This document shows positions 45,218 to 52,797 of a stretch of DNA of 58,859 nt, piece by piece. The DNA lies in NCBI GenBank assembly GCA_045540295.1, contig JAZQGY010000037.1, positions 1-58,859 of the forward strand, read 5' to 3'. The notes under the pieces are model-generated. The model did no database searches, was not told the DNA's origin, and saw nothing but the letters and a program-made list of their open reading frames with translations. Origin of the DNA: SIG452 sp045540295 (GTDB taxonomy: Bacteria > Bacillota > Clostridia > UMGS1840). Numbering within the stretch: the stretch's first letter is position 1; each line of letters begins with the position of its first letter. Position numbers and translations under genes: made by a program.

Positions 45218-45934
45218 TTACTGGAAGTTTTTAATATACCAGTCCTGATTTAAAAAGCCTGCTTCTTCTTTTACCATTTCAAACTGCACTTCATCCGTTT
45301 CACTGGCGGAATATCCCATCATATTGGCATTCATATTCATCGTAGCAGAAACTACGGCATAATCATCACTTTGGATATCAATAGAATGGATGGTAATCTC
45401 CAGCATATCTCCCTCATTCAGCGCTGCTCCCAAACCGAACATATCACTGTAACTGATATCAAAGCCGGCTGCTTCACCAAGCAAAGCTTCTGTCAGTCCG
45501 ATGGTAGATTCCAGCATAACACGGGTTCCCTGGTCGAAATGTTCCATCATTGCTTCTGCATCGCCACTGTTGTAGTCTTCTGCGAAGGCATAAATGCGTT
45601 CTTCAATCATCTGTTCATCAGTTTTAAACAAATTGGTAAAAAACACCAGATAAGCGCCAAATGCTACTGCTGCCACGACTAAGAAAATTAAAAACTTAGA
45701 CATTCCGGAGAGTCCCGCTTTCGTTGCAGTTGCAGTAATTTTACCGACAGTTGCTCCTGCGGACGGCTGAGATGCAGTTGTGGTGCCACCAGCTCCGGAT
45801 GTGGTGTTTTGGGCTGTACTATCCGGATTCTGAGAAGTGTTGGACGCACTCTCAGGCTCTACACATTTTGTTCCGCAACTACTACAAAAAATACTCCCCT
45901 CTTCTAATAACTTTCCACAACGATAACAATACAT
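45218..45934 (-). CDS. Zinc-ribbon membrane protein with a C-terminal NTF2-like domain
   Basis: The 238 residues start with MYCYRCGKLLEEGSIFCSSCG (zinc ribbon), a Ser/Thr/Ala-rich linker (about 28-72), one membrane helix (FLIFLVVAAVAFGAYLVFF, about 80-99) and an external domain (about 104-238) whose AEDYNSGDAEAMMEHF opening suggests an NTF2- or DUF4878-like fold. It is the first gene of the operon with the hemolysin III and second zinc-ribbon genes. A promoter lies at 45998-45970. Function unknown. Confidence 0.72.
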   Translation of the reverse strand: MYCYRCGKLLEEGSIFCSSCGTKCVEPESASNTSQNPDSTAQNTTSGAGGTTTASQPSAGATVGKITATATKAGLSGMSKFLIFLVVAAVAFGAYLVFFTNLFKTDEQMIEERIYAFAEDYNSGDAEAMMEHFDQGTRVMLESTIGLTEALLGEAAGFDISYSDMFGLGAALNEGDMLEITIHSIDIQSDDYAVVSATMNMNANMMGYSASETDEVQFEMVKEEAGFLNQDWYIKNFQ

Positions 45935-45969
45935 ATTCTAATCTCCTTATATGTAGTTTTGATGAAAAA

Positions 45970-45998
45970 ATCATACCATATTTGAGAAAAAATGTCAA
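45970..45998 (-). promoter_or_regulatory. Promoter for zinc-ribbon/hemolysin III operon
   Basis: On the minus strand TTGACA (45998-45993), 17 bases, TATGAT (45975-45970) with TGG before it. Confidence 0.75.
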
Positions 45999-46077
45999 GA
46001 ATATCATGGATGTTTTCATCGATTTTCAACACCTCCTGCCTTCTCAGGCGAGCATTCTCCTCACTCTTCGGACATAA

Positions 46078-46109
46078 AAAACAAGGAAGCTAAAACACTT
46101 CCTTGTTTT
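46078..46109 (-). terminator. Terminator of the HTH membrane protein gene
   Basis: A perfect 12-bp stem (46078-46089 with 46098-46109), 8-base loop; on the minus strand a T-run follows. Confidence 0.8.
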
Positions 46110-46180
46110 CTGGGGGAATAACTCTAATTTTGATGAAGATTTCTTATGGGGCAATTTTGCACCCCCCTTTAAATTGGAAT

Positions 46181-47185
46181 TTATTGTCTCTTCTTTTGGC
46201 AAATTCTAAATACACCAATGCCGATAAAGACAGCACTCACGAGCAAAAATGACAATAAAACGATAAAGAGAACATTGCCGCTTGTGTACTGCCCCCAGTT
46301 ATAAAAATCTATTTGATAATGATTTTCTGTTAAGCTAAATAAATGGTTCACGATATGCCCGGTAAAATAGTACACCGTGGTACTAAGCAGGATGCAGATA
46401 CCTGCCTTCATAAATGAATCAAAATGAAACATACATATAACACAGCAAAGCAAAACGGGAATAAATCCATAGCAAGTCATCAGTATTGCAGGGGTGAGCA
46501 TAAACGGATGAAAGGCATTTATACTTAACAGTAATGAAATTGTAAAAAAGAATGTCAGCACAAATGAAATCAAAAATCTAACAATTTTGATTTTTGTTTT
46601 AGATAACAGCATAGGAAGAAACAATAATGTGTATCCCATTAAAGTTCCGATACATGCTGTTGGAAACCAAAACGAAGTATTCGTATATACAGCACATGTA
46701 AACAAAAGCAGACAAATCGATATAAAGCTTGTTGCTGTAAAAATTAGCAGTTTTTTTGACTTAAAAAAAGATGTAAATGTTGGGATAAAGGAGTAGGCAC
46801 AAAGCAACGCGGTTAACACGACAAAAAACCAAGACAGCGTATGGTTTACGGCAAGATTGCAGATAAAACAAGTCAAGAGTGCAACGACATAGGATGTTGT
46901 CGAAACCCAAAACCACGTACCACGAATTACACGGAATTTCCGTGATTCATGCTTCATTTTCCTTGTGTCTGTGTCAGTTGAGGCAGTAATCAATTCGTGT
47001 TCACTTATTTCAAGGACACGGCAAATATCGGAAATCAATGTGATGTCTGGGTAGGATACTCCTCGCTCCCACTTGCTCACCGCCCCTTCGGTAACAAACA
47101 ACATTTCTGCTAAATCTTTTTGTGAATAGTTTTTCTCGGTTCGTTTGATTTTTATAAACGAACCGAATGTTTTTTTATCAGTCAT
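46181..47185 (-). CDS. XRE-family HTH protein with multi-pass membrane domain
   Basis: The first ~65 residues are a Cro/C1 helix-turn-helix (FIKIKRTEKNYSQKDLAEMLFVTEGAVSKWERG). The rest carries about nine hydrophobic helices, so the DNA-binding part is membrane-tethered. Two inverted repeats overlap its promoter, which suggests autoregulation. Codon use is more AT-rich and the residues more Phe/Leu/Thr-rich than the neighbours, and it lies next to element B; horizontal gain is possible but unproven. The signal sensed is unknown. Confidence 0.78.
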   Translation of the reverse strand: MTDKKTFGSFIKIKRTEKNYSQKDLAEMLFVTEGAVSKWERGVSYPDITLISDICRVLEISEHELITASTDTDTRKMKHESRKFRVIRGTWFWVSTTSYVVALLTCFICNLAVNHTLSWFFVVLTALLCAYSFIPTFTSFFKSKKLLIFTATSFISICLLLFTCAVYTNTSFWFPTACIGTLMGYTLLFLPMLLSKTKIKIVRFLISFVLTFFFTISLLLSINAFHPFMLTPAILMTCYGFIPVLLCCVICMFHFDSFMKAGICILLSTTVYYFTGHIVNHLFSLTENHYQIDFYNWGQYTSGNVLFIVLLSFLLVSAVFIGIGVFRICQKKRQ

Positions 47186-47201
47186 ATCGACGCACCTCCT
47201 C

Positions 47202-47245
47202 CTAACATTCTATAACAATCAATGTTAGCTGTCAATGGATTGTTA
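47202..47245 (-). promoter_or_regulatory. Promoter with two inverted repeats (candidate operator)
   Basis: Minus-strand TTGACA (47235-47230) and TAGAAT (47212-47207) are spaced by 17. CTAACATT (47202-47209) is repeated inverted as AATGTTAG (47221-47228), and TAACAATC (47213-47220) as GATTGTTA (47238-47245). The two palindromes interlock over the promoter. Confidence 0.6.
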
Positions 47246-47355
47246 AGCCACCCCTTGTTTTACTCTTTTTGCATAAAAAAATACAAGCAAGCTCTCTGGC
47301 TTACTTGTATTTTTTGGTGGAGATGAGGGGTTAGCGGATTTTTCAAATCCACTCT

Positions 47356-47391
47356 GCTTGACGACCCAAGCCTTTGGCTTCGGTACCCGTC
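47356..47391 (-). repeat. 36-bp core repeat, copy B
   Basis: Reverse complement is 34/36 identical to 39097-39132; the two differences fall in the hairpin loop. Just beside it (47392-47399) is GCGCACCA, the same eight bases that end tRNA-Leu. Confidence 0.85.
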
Positions 47392-47480
47392 TGCGCACCA
47401 CTCCTCTAAAAACAGTCCCCCGGACTGTTTTCTTTACGACTCGTGCCCTCTCAGGCTTCGATTCCCCTATCTCTTTCGTC

Positions 47481-47519
47481 ATAAAAAAATACAAGCAAGC
47501 TCTTGCTTACTTGTATTTT
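47481..47519 (-). terminator. Terminator of tmRNA (first copy)
   Basis: The arms AAAATACAAGTAAGC-like and GCTTGCTTGTATTTT pair on the minus strand with a short loop and a T7 run. A variant copy is at 47274-47315. Confidence 0.8.
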
Positions 47520-47869
47520 TGGTGGAGATGAGGGGAATCGAACCCCTGTCCGAAAACACATCCACAAAACTTTCTCCGAGCGCAGTTATCTGTTAGGATT
47601 CCCCACGAAGGCAGGTAGATAACAAACCAACCCCCGCCGGTACCGTCTTAATACGTCTTCTACCCCGACGAATGAGCAAAAGACGTTGACCGCTAAATGA
47701 TGCCCAAACCGAAGCCGCGGTACTCTCTGGCAGGACAGCCGCCGTTAATTAGGCAGCGTAAGCTAATTTATTGTTAGCGTTTAATTTAAAGTTTGAAGCT
47801 TTTATAGTTGCGCCCCACAACTGCTCGCTTATCTTGCTTCAACATCCCCGTCGAAACCTTTACATCCCC
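47520..47869 (-). ncRNA. ssrA: Transfer-messenger RNA (tmRNA)
   Basis: GGGGATG (47869-47863) pairs with CATCTCC before ACCA at the other end, forming the tRNA-like acceptor; the T-arm is AGGGG TTCGATT CCCCT. The 5' part has the conserved TTTCGACGGGGATG. A tag frame ends ...SNFKLNANNKLAYAA and TAA at about 47748-47746; the resume codon is probably GCA or GCT a few codons before, giving a 16- to 20-residue tag. smpB lies just upstream, and no separate promoter was seen, so the RNA may be processed from an smpB transcript. Confidence 0.93.
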
Positions 47870-47913
47870 GTATTCCTTTGATAGAGAAATTTCAACTTTT
47901 GAAAACCGATAAT

Positions 47914-48369
47914 CTACCGGAAATTCCGTTCCTTTAAGGCACGGTCCATACTGCGTTTTGCATCTGCTTCTGCCTTGGCATCACGCTTATCGTAGTTCTT
48001 TTTCCCTTGTGCTAAGGCAATGCTTAGTTTAATCCAGTTTTTATTAAGATATACCTCCAAGGGCACAATGGTTAAGCCTTTTTCAGTGAGTTTGCCTGTT
48101 AACTTCATAATTTCCTGTTTTTTTAGTAACAATCTTCTCACACGTTCGGGATCCCGATTAAAAATATTGCCGTGTTCATAGGGGCTGATATGGGCACCGA
48201 TTAAAAAGGCTTCCCCATGTTTGATATCCACATAGGAATCCTTTAAATTCATTTTGCCCTGACGAACAGACTTCACTTCCGTTCCTACCAGTTCAATCCC
48301 TGCTTCGTAGGTTTCTAAAATGAAATAGTCATGACGGGCTTTTTTGTTTTGTACCAATGTTTTCCCCAT
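47914..48369 (-). CDS. smpB: SsrA-binding protein SmpB
   Basis: The 151-residue protein matches SmpB: NKKARHDYFILETYEAGIEL, the VGTEVKSVRQGKMNLKDSYV block, an ISPYEHGN segment and a basic C-terminal tail (KKNYDKRDAKAEADAKRSMDRAL-type) that enters the mRNA channel. It delivers tmRNA to stalled ribosomes. It is directly upstream of ssrA, separated by 44 bases. Confidence 0.97.
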   Translation of the reverse strand: MGKTLVQNKKARHDYFILETYEAGIELVGTEVKSVRQGKMNLKDSYVDIKHGEAFLIGAHISPYEHGNIFNRDPERVRRLLLKKQEIMKLTGKLTEKGLTIVPLEVYLNKNWIKLSIALAQGKKNYDKRDAKAEADAKRSMDRALKERNFR

Positions 48370-48417
48370 AAAAACTCCTATAATCTGACAAATATCTTAA
48401 ATTTCGCTTTAGGCAAA

Positions 48418-48450
48418 AATTCGGAAAGTGAGATTGTCACTTTCCGAATT
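48418..48450 (-). terminator. Terminator of rpsF-ssb-rpsR
   Basis: A perfect 14-bp stem (48418-48431 with 48437-48450), 5-base loop, and a T5 run on the minus strand, between rpsR and smpB. Confidence 0.88.
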
Positions 48451-48493
48451 CTTTAATATCTTTTGATAGTTCTTGATATTCTATGGATCAAAA

Positions 48494-48745
48494 TTAATCT
48501 GCAGAATAAGGCATTAAAGCAATATGTCTTGCTCTTTTAATTGCGATGGTCAGAAGTCTCTGATGTTTTGCACAAGTGCCGGTTACTCTTCTGGGCAGAA
48601 TTTTTGCTCTTTCAGAAGTGTATCTTCTTAATTTAGCAACATCTTTGTAATCAATATCCATTGCTTTATCAACGCAGAACTGACAAACTTTTCTTTTCGG
48701 TCTTCTGTTGGTTCTGAATGAATTTTCTTTTTTGATTTCAGCCAT
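48494..48745 (-). CDS. rpsR: 30S ribosomal protein S18
   Basis: The 83 residues contain the S18 core: CQFCVDKAMDIDYKDVAKLRRYTSERAKILPRR-type sequence and GTCAKHQRLLTIAIKRARHIALMPY. The CxxC...C pattern (KVCQFC and GTCAKHQ) is of the zinc-binding form. It is the last gene of rpsF-ssb-rpsR. Confidence 0.97.
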   Translation of the reverse strand: MAEIKKENSFRTNRRPKRKVCQFCVDKAMDIDYKDVAKLRRYTSERAKILPRRVTGTCAKHQRLLTIAIKRARHIALMPYSAD

Positions 48746-48786
48746 TTTTCATATCCTCCTATAAATTTTTTTCCTTCTTTGGATGA

Positions 48787-49227
48787 TTAGAACGGGAGCT
48801 GGTCGTCTTCAACGGTCATAAAACCGTCGTTTGCCGGTGCATCCTGAACGAATCCGTCATTAGAAGGTCTTTGCTGTGCCTGATAACCTGAATTGGAACC
48901 TCCGTTATCACGACGGTCACCGGTAAAGTGAACCTCGTCCGCAATAACTTCCGTTACATAGTTTTTCTTGCCGTCCTGTTCCCAGGTTCTGGTCTGAATA
49001 GAGCCACACACACAAGCTAACTGACCTTTTACAAAATACTTTTTCACAAAATCAGCAGTATGCCGAAATGCTACAATATTGATAAAATCAGCCTGTCTTT
49101 CTTCCCCCTGGCGCTGGAAATTACGGTCCACCGCCAAAGTAAAGGTTACAACAGATACGCCACTCTGGGTTGCTCTTAATTCAGGGTCACGGGTTAAACG
49201 GCCCATCAGCATTACTTTGTTTAACAT
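48787..49227 (-). CDS. ssb: Single-stranded DNA-binding protein
   Basis: The 146-residue protein has an OB fold (NKVMLMGRLTRDPELRATQSG, ADFINIVAFRHTADFVKKYFVKGQLACVCGSIQTRTW), a Gly/Gln/Asn-rich linker and an acidic tip DDQLPF that recruits partner proteins. It sits between rpsF and rpsR, the usual order in Firmicutes. Confidence 0.97.
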   Translation of the reverse strand: MLNKVMLMGRLTRDPELRATQSGVSVVTFTLAVDRNFQRQGEERQADFINIVAFRHTADFVKKYFVKGQLACVCGSIQTRTWEQDGKKNYVTEVIADEVHFTGDRRDNGGSNSGYQAQQRPSNDGFVQDAPANDGFMTVEDDQLPF

Positions 49228-49255
49228 AATGTCACCTCAAATTCCTTTTGGGGAA

Positions 49256-49552
49256 TTATTCGCCTTTCGCAATTACTAAAGAACGAATTACCGCGTCAGA
49301 AATGTTGAATTTTCTTTCTAATTCGCGGGGGAAATCAGTTAAAGAAGTAAATTCGCAAAGCACATAGTAACCTTCGCTCATTTTCATGATCGGATATGCC
49401 AGTCTCTTCTTACCGATTTCTTCAACTTTGGTAAGCTCGCCGTTGGCAGAAATCAATGCTTTGAATTTTTCAACAGTTGCACTGATCTGTTCCTCACTTA
49501 AAGTTGCGTTTACGATGAACATTGCTTCATAATTTTTCTTGATTTCGCTCAT
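49256..49552 (-). CDS. rpsF: 30S ribosomal protein S6
   Basis: The start is ATG at 49552: AAGGAGG lies 9 bases before it, whereas the in-frame GTG three codons earlier overlaps the ribosome site. The 98 residues match S6: YEAMFIVNATLSEEQI, GELTKVEEIGKKRLAYPI and YYVLCEFTSL. It opens the rpsF-ssb-rpsR operon. Confidence 0.96.
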   Translation of the reverse strand: MSEIKKNYEAMFIVNATLSEEQISATVEKFKALISANGELTKVEEIGKKRLAYPIMKMSEGYYVLCEFTSLTDFPRELERKFNISDAVIRSLVIAKGE

Positions 49553-49641
49553 CTTTTTCACCTCCTTATGGATTTGAGCAAGTTTTGCTCAGTAGCCTTA
49601 TCCCCTTTGGATAGGGCAAGGATGTGCTTTCACACATAACC
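49553..49641 (-). promoter_or_regulatory. rpsF 5' leader with two hairpins
   Basis: The leader contains the hairpins TGAGCAA/TTGCTCA (49575-49591) and a larger one over 49596-49621. Many bacteria have an S6:S18 binding structure here for autoregulation; whether this leader is that motif needs a covariance model. Confidence 0.5.
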
Positions 49642-49647
49642 TATAAT

Positions 49648-49676
49648 ACTATAATATAAAACCCTTTTTTTGTCAA
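49648..49676 (-). promoter_or_regulatory. Promoter for rpsF operon
   Basis: On the minus strand TTGACA (49676-49671), 17 bases, TATAGT (49653-49648). Confidence 0.75.
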
Positions 49677-49720
49677 GTGTTTTTTGAAATCTTTTTCATT
49701 TTTTTCACCTTTTGGTTTTG

Positions 49721-51454
49721 TTATCGGATTTCGGCATAGGATAACGGTTTCAAATTCCCGTCATTGGAAAACAGGAAAAACTTACGAATGACGGATTCTT
49801 TCGGCAACGTATAATCGTAGTTTTCCACGCCTTGTAATACGACAATCTCATCAGTCCCCAAAAGTTTCAAGTTTTCATCATATCCTGCTGCCAGTATCGT
49901 TAATCCGTTTTCGGGAAGTTCTCCGCCAGTCACATAAACCACAGTATCGGATACTGCATTTAGCTCATATGTGAAGTCACCACGGTCGGAAAATGCCACA
50001 TATGTAAAAATGTCATACTGGGGAGTATAATTTTCAGGATTTTTCAGCACAACCGCCGCCCCCGGTTTTAAGGTGATGTCGGAAGTGCCGGTATAAGCAT
50101 TATCAACCAGTCCGGAAAATGCGGATTCGCCCGCAAATCCATAAGGACCGTCAGGATTTTTCAGAATAGTTGCCATACGAAAATTGCGATAAAGTTCTTC
50201 AAAAGTTTCTGGAGTGTATTCATAACCGATGGAAGAAAGTCCGGCCAGGATAGTTGTGTAGTCGGTACCGGTCTGCTCTAAGACAGTACGGTAAATCTGA
50301 TTGCCGCCACCGGATAAATGTTTGGTCTGACATCGAAGATATTGCCCAAACAGATAGGATGTCCCGTAGTTAGATGCTACATTATCGTTGTTTTCAGAAT
50401 AATCCAGATAATCCAGCACCAACCCATTTCGTATGGGAGTAGAATTATTGGTCTGATTGTAGCTGTTGATACGGTAAGTCAAAGGCTCCCCTAAGTACAG
50501 ATGCTCTGCTGCCATCGAGAAAGCTTCGTTCCACCAAAGATCATTTACAGAATCATCGGTAGCTCCCGTAACATGATCAAAAACGCTGTCGGAATTGCTA
50601 ATCTGATGCTGGAACTCATGCACAATGGTGGAATAACTTTTTTCCACATCAAAGGAGCCGTTCTTTCCCAACAATGGGTAGGTATCAATATGCAGGATAC
50701 CGCGTTCGTTGCCGTTTCCGCCCCAACGGGTTGTAATAAAGTCGGCCACGGCGGTATATCCGCCCACATAGGAACGGTTAGTGGTGCCGTTGTAACCATC
50801 CTGAATATCGTAAACCAAAAGGTCCATTCTATCATTTTGGGAAGCTCGCACATAGTTCCCGGAAGGGTCTGTTCCCAGATAGGTGAAATAATTACCAAAG
50901 TTTTCCACCATAAAGGGCCGAATATTTTCGTCAAATTCAGTTGCCATCTTTTGGGCATCTTCTTCGGAGATTACCGGCTCACCATGTGAATCAAATTCCA
51001 CCAGGATATTGCAGTACTCCCCAACCACCAGACAGATAAATTCCTGATAATAATCCTCTCTTGTTTTTATATTGGTCACAACATAGGTATAGGTCTCGCC
51101 AACATCACTGTTTGCCGAATACAAAACCGGTGCAGCAAGACTTTCCACCTTGGGAGATTTTTGCAAATTGTTGGGGAAATCCAAATTGGAATCATCGGGA
51201 ATGAAGGAAATCTTCTCGTCTGTCTCTGTCACCTCTGCTTCATTGTGCATATCAAACAACATAGAACGAGATAACCGGGAAGAAACAGTGGGCGATAAGG
51301 TCACATTGGTATCCGTTGGGTTATATACAAACAGATAGTCTCCGAAATAGGGAGCATTGGTATCCACAACTGTTGCGCCAACTGGTTGAACACACAGCAA
51401 GCAAAGCAGCAACAGACAAATCATGATTCTTTTCATTTTACAAAATTTTTTCAT
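49721..51454 (-). CDS. Secreted M30 (hyicolysin)-like zinc metallopeptidase
   Basis: The start at 51454 follows GGAGGGG; the open frame runs 14 codons further without a site. The 577 residues begin with a signal peptide (MICLLLLCLLCVQPVGA). The catalytic zinc motif is HEFQH in TIVHEFQHQISNSD, with a candidate third ligand glutamate in WWNEAFSMAAEHLY downstream, matching the M30 pattern. A beta-rich C-terminal domain (about 440-577) is of unknown type. The enzyme would act outside the cell on proteins. It follows the lysine operon terminator and no pathway partner is adjacent. Confidence 0.8.
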   Translation of the reverse strand: MKKFCKMKRIMICLLLLCLLCVQPVGATVVDTNAPYFGDYLFVYNPTDTNVTLSPTVSSRLSRSMLFDMHNEAEVTETDEKISFIPDDSNLDFPNNLQKSPKVESLAAPVLYSANSDVGETYTYVVTNIKTREDYYQEFICLVVGEYCNILVEFDSHGEPVISEEDAQKMATEFDENIRPFMVENFGNYFTYLGTDPSGNYVRASQNDRMDLLVYDIQDGYNGTTNRSYVGGYTAVADFITTRWGGNGNERGILHIDTYPLLGKNGSFDVEKSYSTIVHEFQHQISNSDSVFDHVTGATDDSVNDLWWNEAFSMAAEHLYLGEPLTYRINSYNQTNNSTPIRNGLVLDYLDYSENNDNVASNYGTSYLFGQYLRCQTKHLSGGGNQIYRTVLEQTGTDYTTILAGLSSIGYEYTPETFEELYRNFRMATILKNPDGPYGFAGESAFSGLVDNAYTGTSDITLKPGAAVVLKNPENYTPQYDIFTYVAFSDRGDFTYELNAVSDTVVYVTGGELPENGLTILAAGYDENLKLLGTDEIVVLQGVENYDYTLPKESVIRKFFLFSNDGNLKPLSYAEIR

Positions 51455-51476
51455 AACTTGCCCCTCCAAAAATATC

Positions 51477-51509
51477 AAAAAAGGGAGAAGGCACACTTCT
51501 CCCCTTTTT
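51477..51509 (-). terminator. Terminator of the asd-dapA-dapB-ACT operon
   Basis: The arms AAGGGAGAAG and CTTCTCCCCTT (one bulged base) pair with a 5-base loop, with a T6 run on the minus strand. Confidence 0.8.
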
Positions 51510-51510
51510 A

Positions 51511-51972
51511 TTATTGATTTAATTCTTCCATAACCTGCTTCACTCGAAGTGCATTCTCTTCCGTCACCAACAGTGAAATTTCAGTTTCTGCCGTAGTAAT
51601 CAGGGAAATGGGGATTTGAGCTTTCGCCAAAACAGAAAGCACGCGGGTTGCAACGCCGAATTCGTTACGCATAAATTCTCCGGAAATTAACACTTTCGTG
51701 TTGTTGGAGAGAATTTGCGTAGTTAAGTTTGCAAACACTTCCTTAAACTTATAAATGATGGCAATCACCTTTGCAGTGTCGCTATCGTTAATCGTGAAGG
51801 AAACATTCACTGCATTGTTAAGCGGTGCAGTCTGGCTGATCATATCCACACAAATGCCTTCATTGGAAACAATCTGGAAGACTTTGTGCAGTGATTCCAC
51901 ATCACTTCTGATATTATTTAAAGTAACCAGTGCTACCTGGTCGGTATATCGGATATCAAATTTCTGTGCCAT
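51511..51972 (-). CDS. Stand-alone ACT-ACT protein (aspartate kinase regulatory-like)
   Basis: The 153-residue protein consists of two ACT domains (about 10-75 and 80-150) with the aspartokinase-type VFQIVSNEGICVDMISQT and IPISLITTAETEISLLVTEE sequences. The catalytic kinase part is absent. It is the last gene after asd-dapA-dapB (39 bases after dapB), so it probably binds lysine or another end product and acts on the pathway, perhaps as a separate regulatory subunit of an aspartate kinase encoded elsewhere. This is inference from domain and context. Confidence 0.75.
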   Translation of the reverse strand: MAQKFDIRYTDQVALVTLNNIRSDVESLHKVFQIVSNEGICVDMISQTAPLNNAVNVSFTINDSDTAKVIAIIYKFKEVFANLTTQILSNNTKVLISGEFMRNEFGVATRVLSVLAKAQIPISLITTAETEISLLVTEENALRVKQVMEELNQ

Positions 51973-52011
51973 AAAAATCCTTTCTGCAAAACAATAAATT
52001 TTGCTTGGAGG

Positions 52012-52770
52012 CTATTGTTCGGAAATAACATCACGCATAGAGTACAAACCGGTTTTCTTCCCTGCTAAGAAACGGGCTGCTCTTACGCCGCCGGTAGCAA
52101 AGATTTCTTTACTGGTTGCAGTGTGCGTTACTGAAATCATTTCATCCTTACCGGCAAAGAGAACCTCGTGTTCCCCAACAATGGTGCCACCACGTACAGC
52201 ATGAATGCCGATTTCCACTTTTTCACGTTTTTTTCTGACGCTGTGACGGTCATACACATACTGCATAGAGTCTCCCAAAGAATCTGCAATTTCATCCGCA
52301 ATCATCAAGGCAGTTCCACTGGGAGCATCAATCTTCTGATTGTGATGCTTTTCAATAATCTCAATATCAAAGTTGCCGTAGAGCACCTGAGCGGCTTGTT
52401 TCACCAGGTCAATGAGCAGGTTAACACCCAAAGACATATTGGCAGAATGGAAGATAGCAACCTCTTTGGATGCGTCCACCATTTGCTGCTTCTGCTCGGG
52501 AGTTAACCCGGTGGTAGCAATTACCAAAGGGGTTTTAGTGGTAATGCCGTATTCCAATACACCTTCAAACAATGCAGGATGAGAAAAATCAATTACCACA
52601 TCCAGCTTGTCGGAACAATCGGACGGTGCTTTGTATACCGGGCAACCGTTGGTGCCGTCATCAAAAATATCGAAGCCGCATACAAGCTCCATATCTTCCT
52701 GATTTCTTACTGCATTGGACAAAACTTTACCCATTTTGCCGTTGATGCCGTTAATTGCAACTTTTATCAT
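52012..52770 (-). CDS. dapB: 4-hydroxy-tetrahydrodipicolinate reductase
   Basis: The 252-residue enzyme has the dinucleotide-binding start IKVAINGINGKMGK, the catalytic HHNQKIDAPSGTA motif with EKHHNQK, and RAARFLAGKKTGLYSM at the end. It reduces hydroxy-tetrahydrodipicolinate to tetrahydrodipicolinate in lysine and cell-wall precursor synthesis; dipicolinate for spores branches at this point. It is 27 bases after dapA. Confidence 0.96.
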   Translation of the reverse strand: MIKVAINGINGKMGKVLSNAVRNQEDMELVCGFDIFDDGTNGCPVYKAPSDCSDKLDVVIDFSHPALFEGVLEYGITTKTPLVIATTGLTPEQKQQMVDASKEVAIFHSANMSLGVNLLIDLVKQAAQVLYGNFDIEIIEKHHNQKIDAPSGTALMIADEIADSLGDSMQYVYDRHSVRKKREKVEIGIHAVRGGTIVGEHEVLFAGKDEMISVTHTATSKEIFATGGVRAARFLAGKKTGLYSMRDVISEQ

Positions 52771-52797
52771 TTGATTGTTTCTCCTTAAATTGAGAGC

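Larger units (their letters stand above)
47272..47535 (-). repeat. Duplicated tmRNA 3' end and terminator around a 149-bp insert (element B)
   Basis: The tmRNA 3' end from the T-stem to CCA plus its terminator (47480-47535) recurs at 47272-47330 with a changed hairpin loop. The insert (47331-47479) holds, read on the minus strand, a near-exact inverted copy of the tmRNA T-arm (47473-47452, including part of the acceptor strand), AGAGGGCA, a perfect hairpin (AAAACAGTCC GGG GGACTGTTTT) ending in T5, the 36-base core (47391-47356), and an 8-bp hairpin with a TGAAA loop. The order equals that of element A. Confidence 0.85.

Noticed and set aside
47243..47494. An 83-codon open frame across element B
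   Set aside because: It reads through the terminator and the core; product is Lys/Arg/Pro-rich with no ribosome site or family match.
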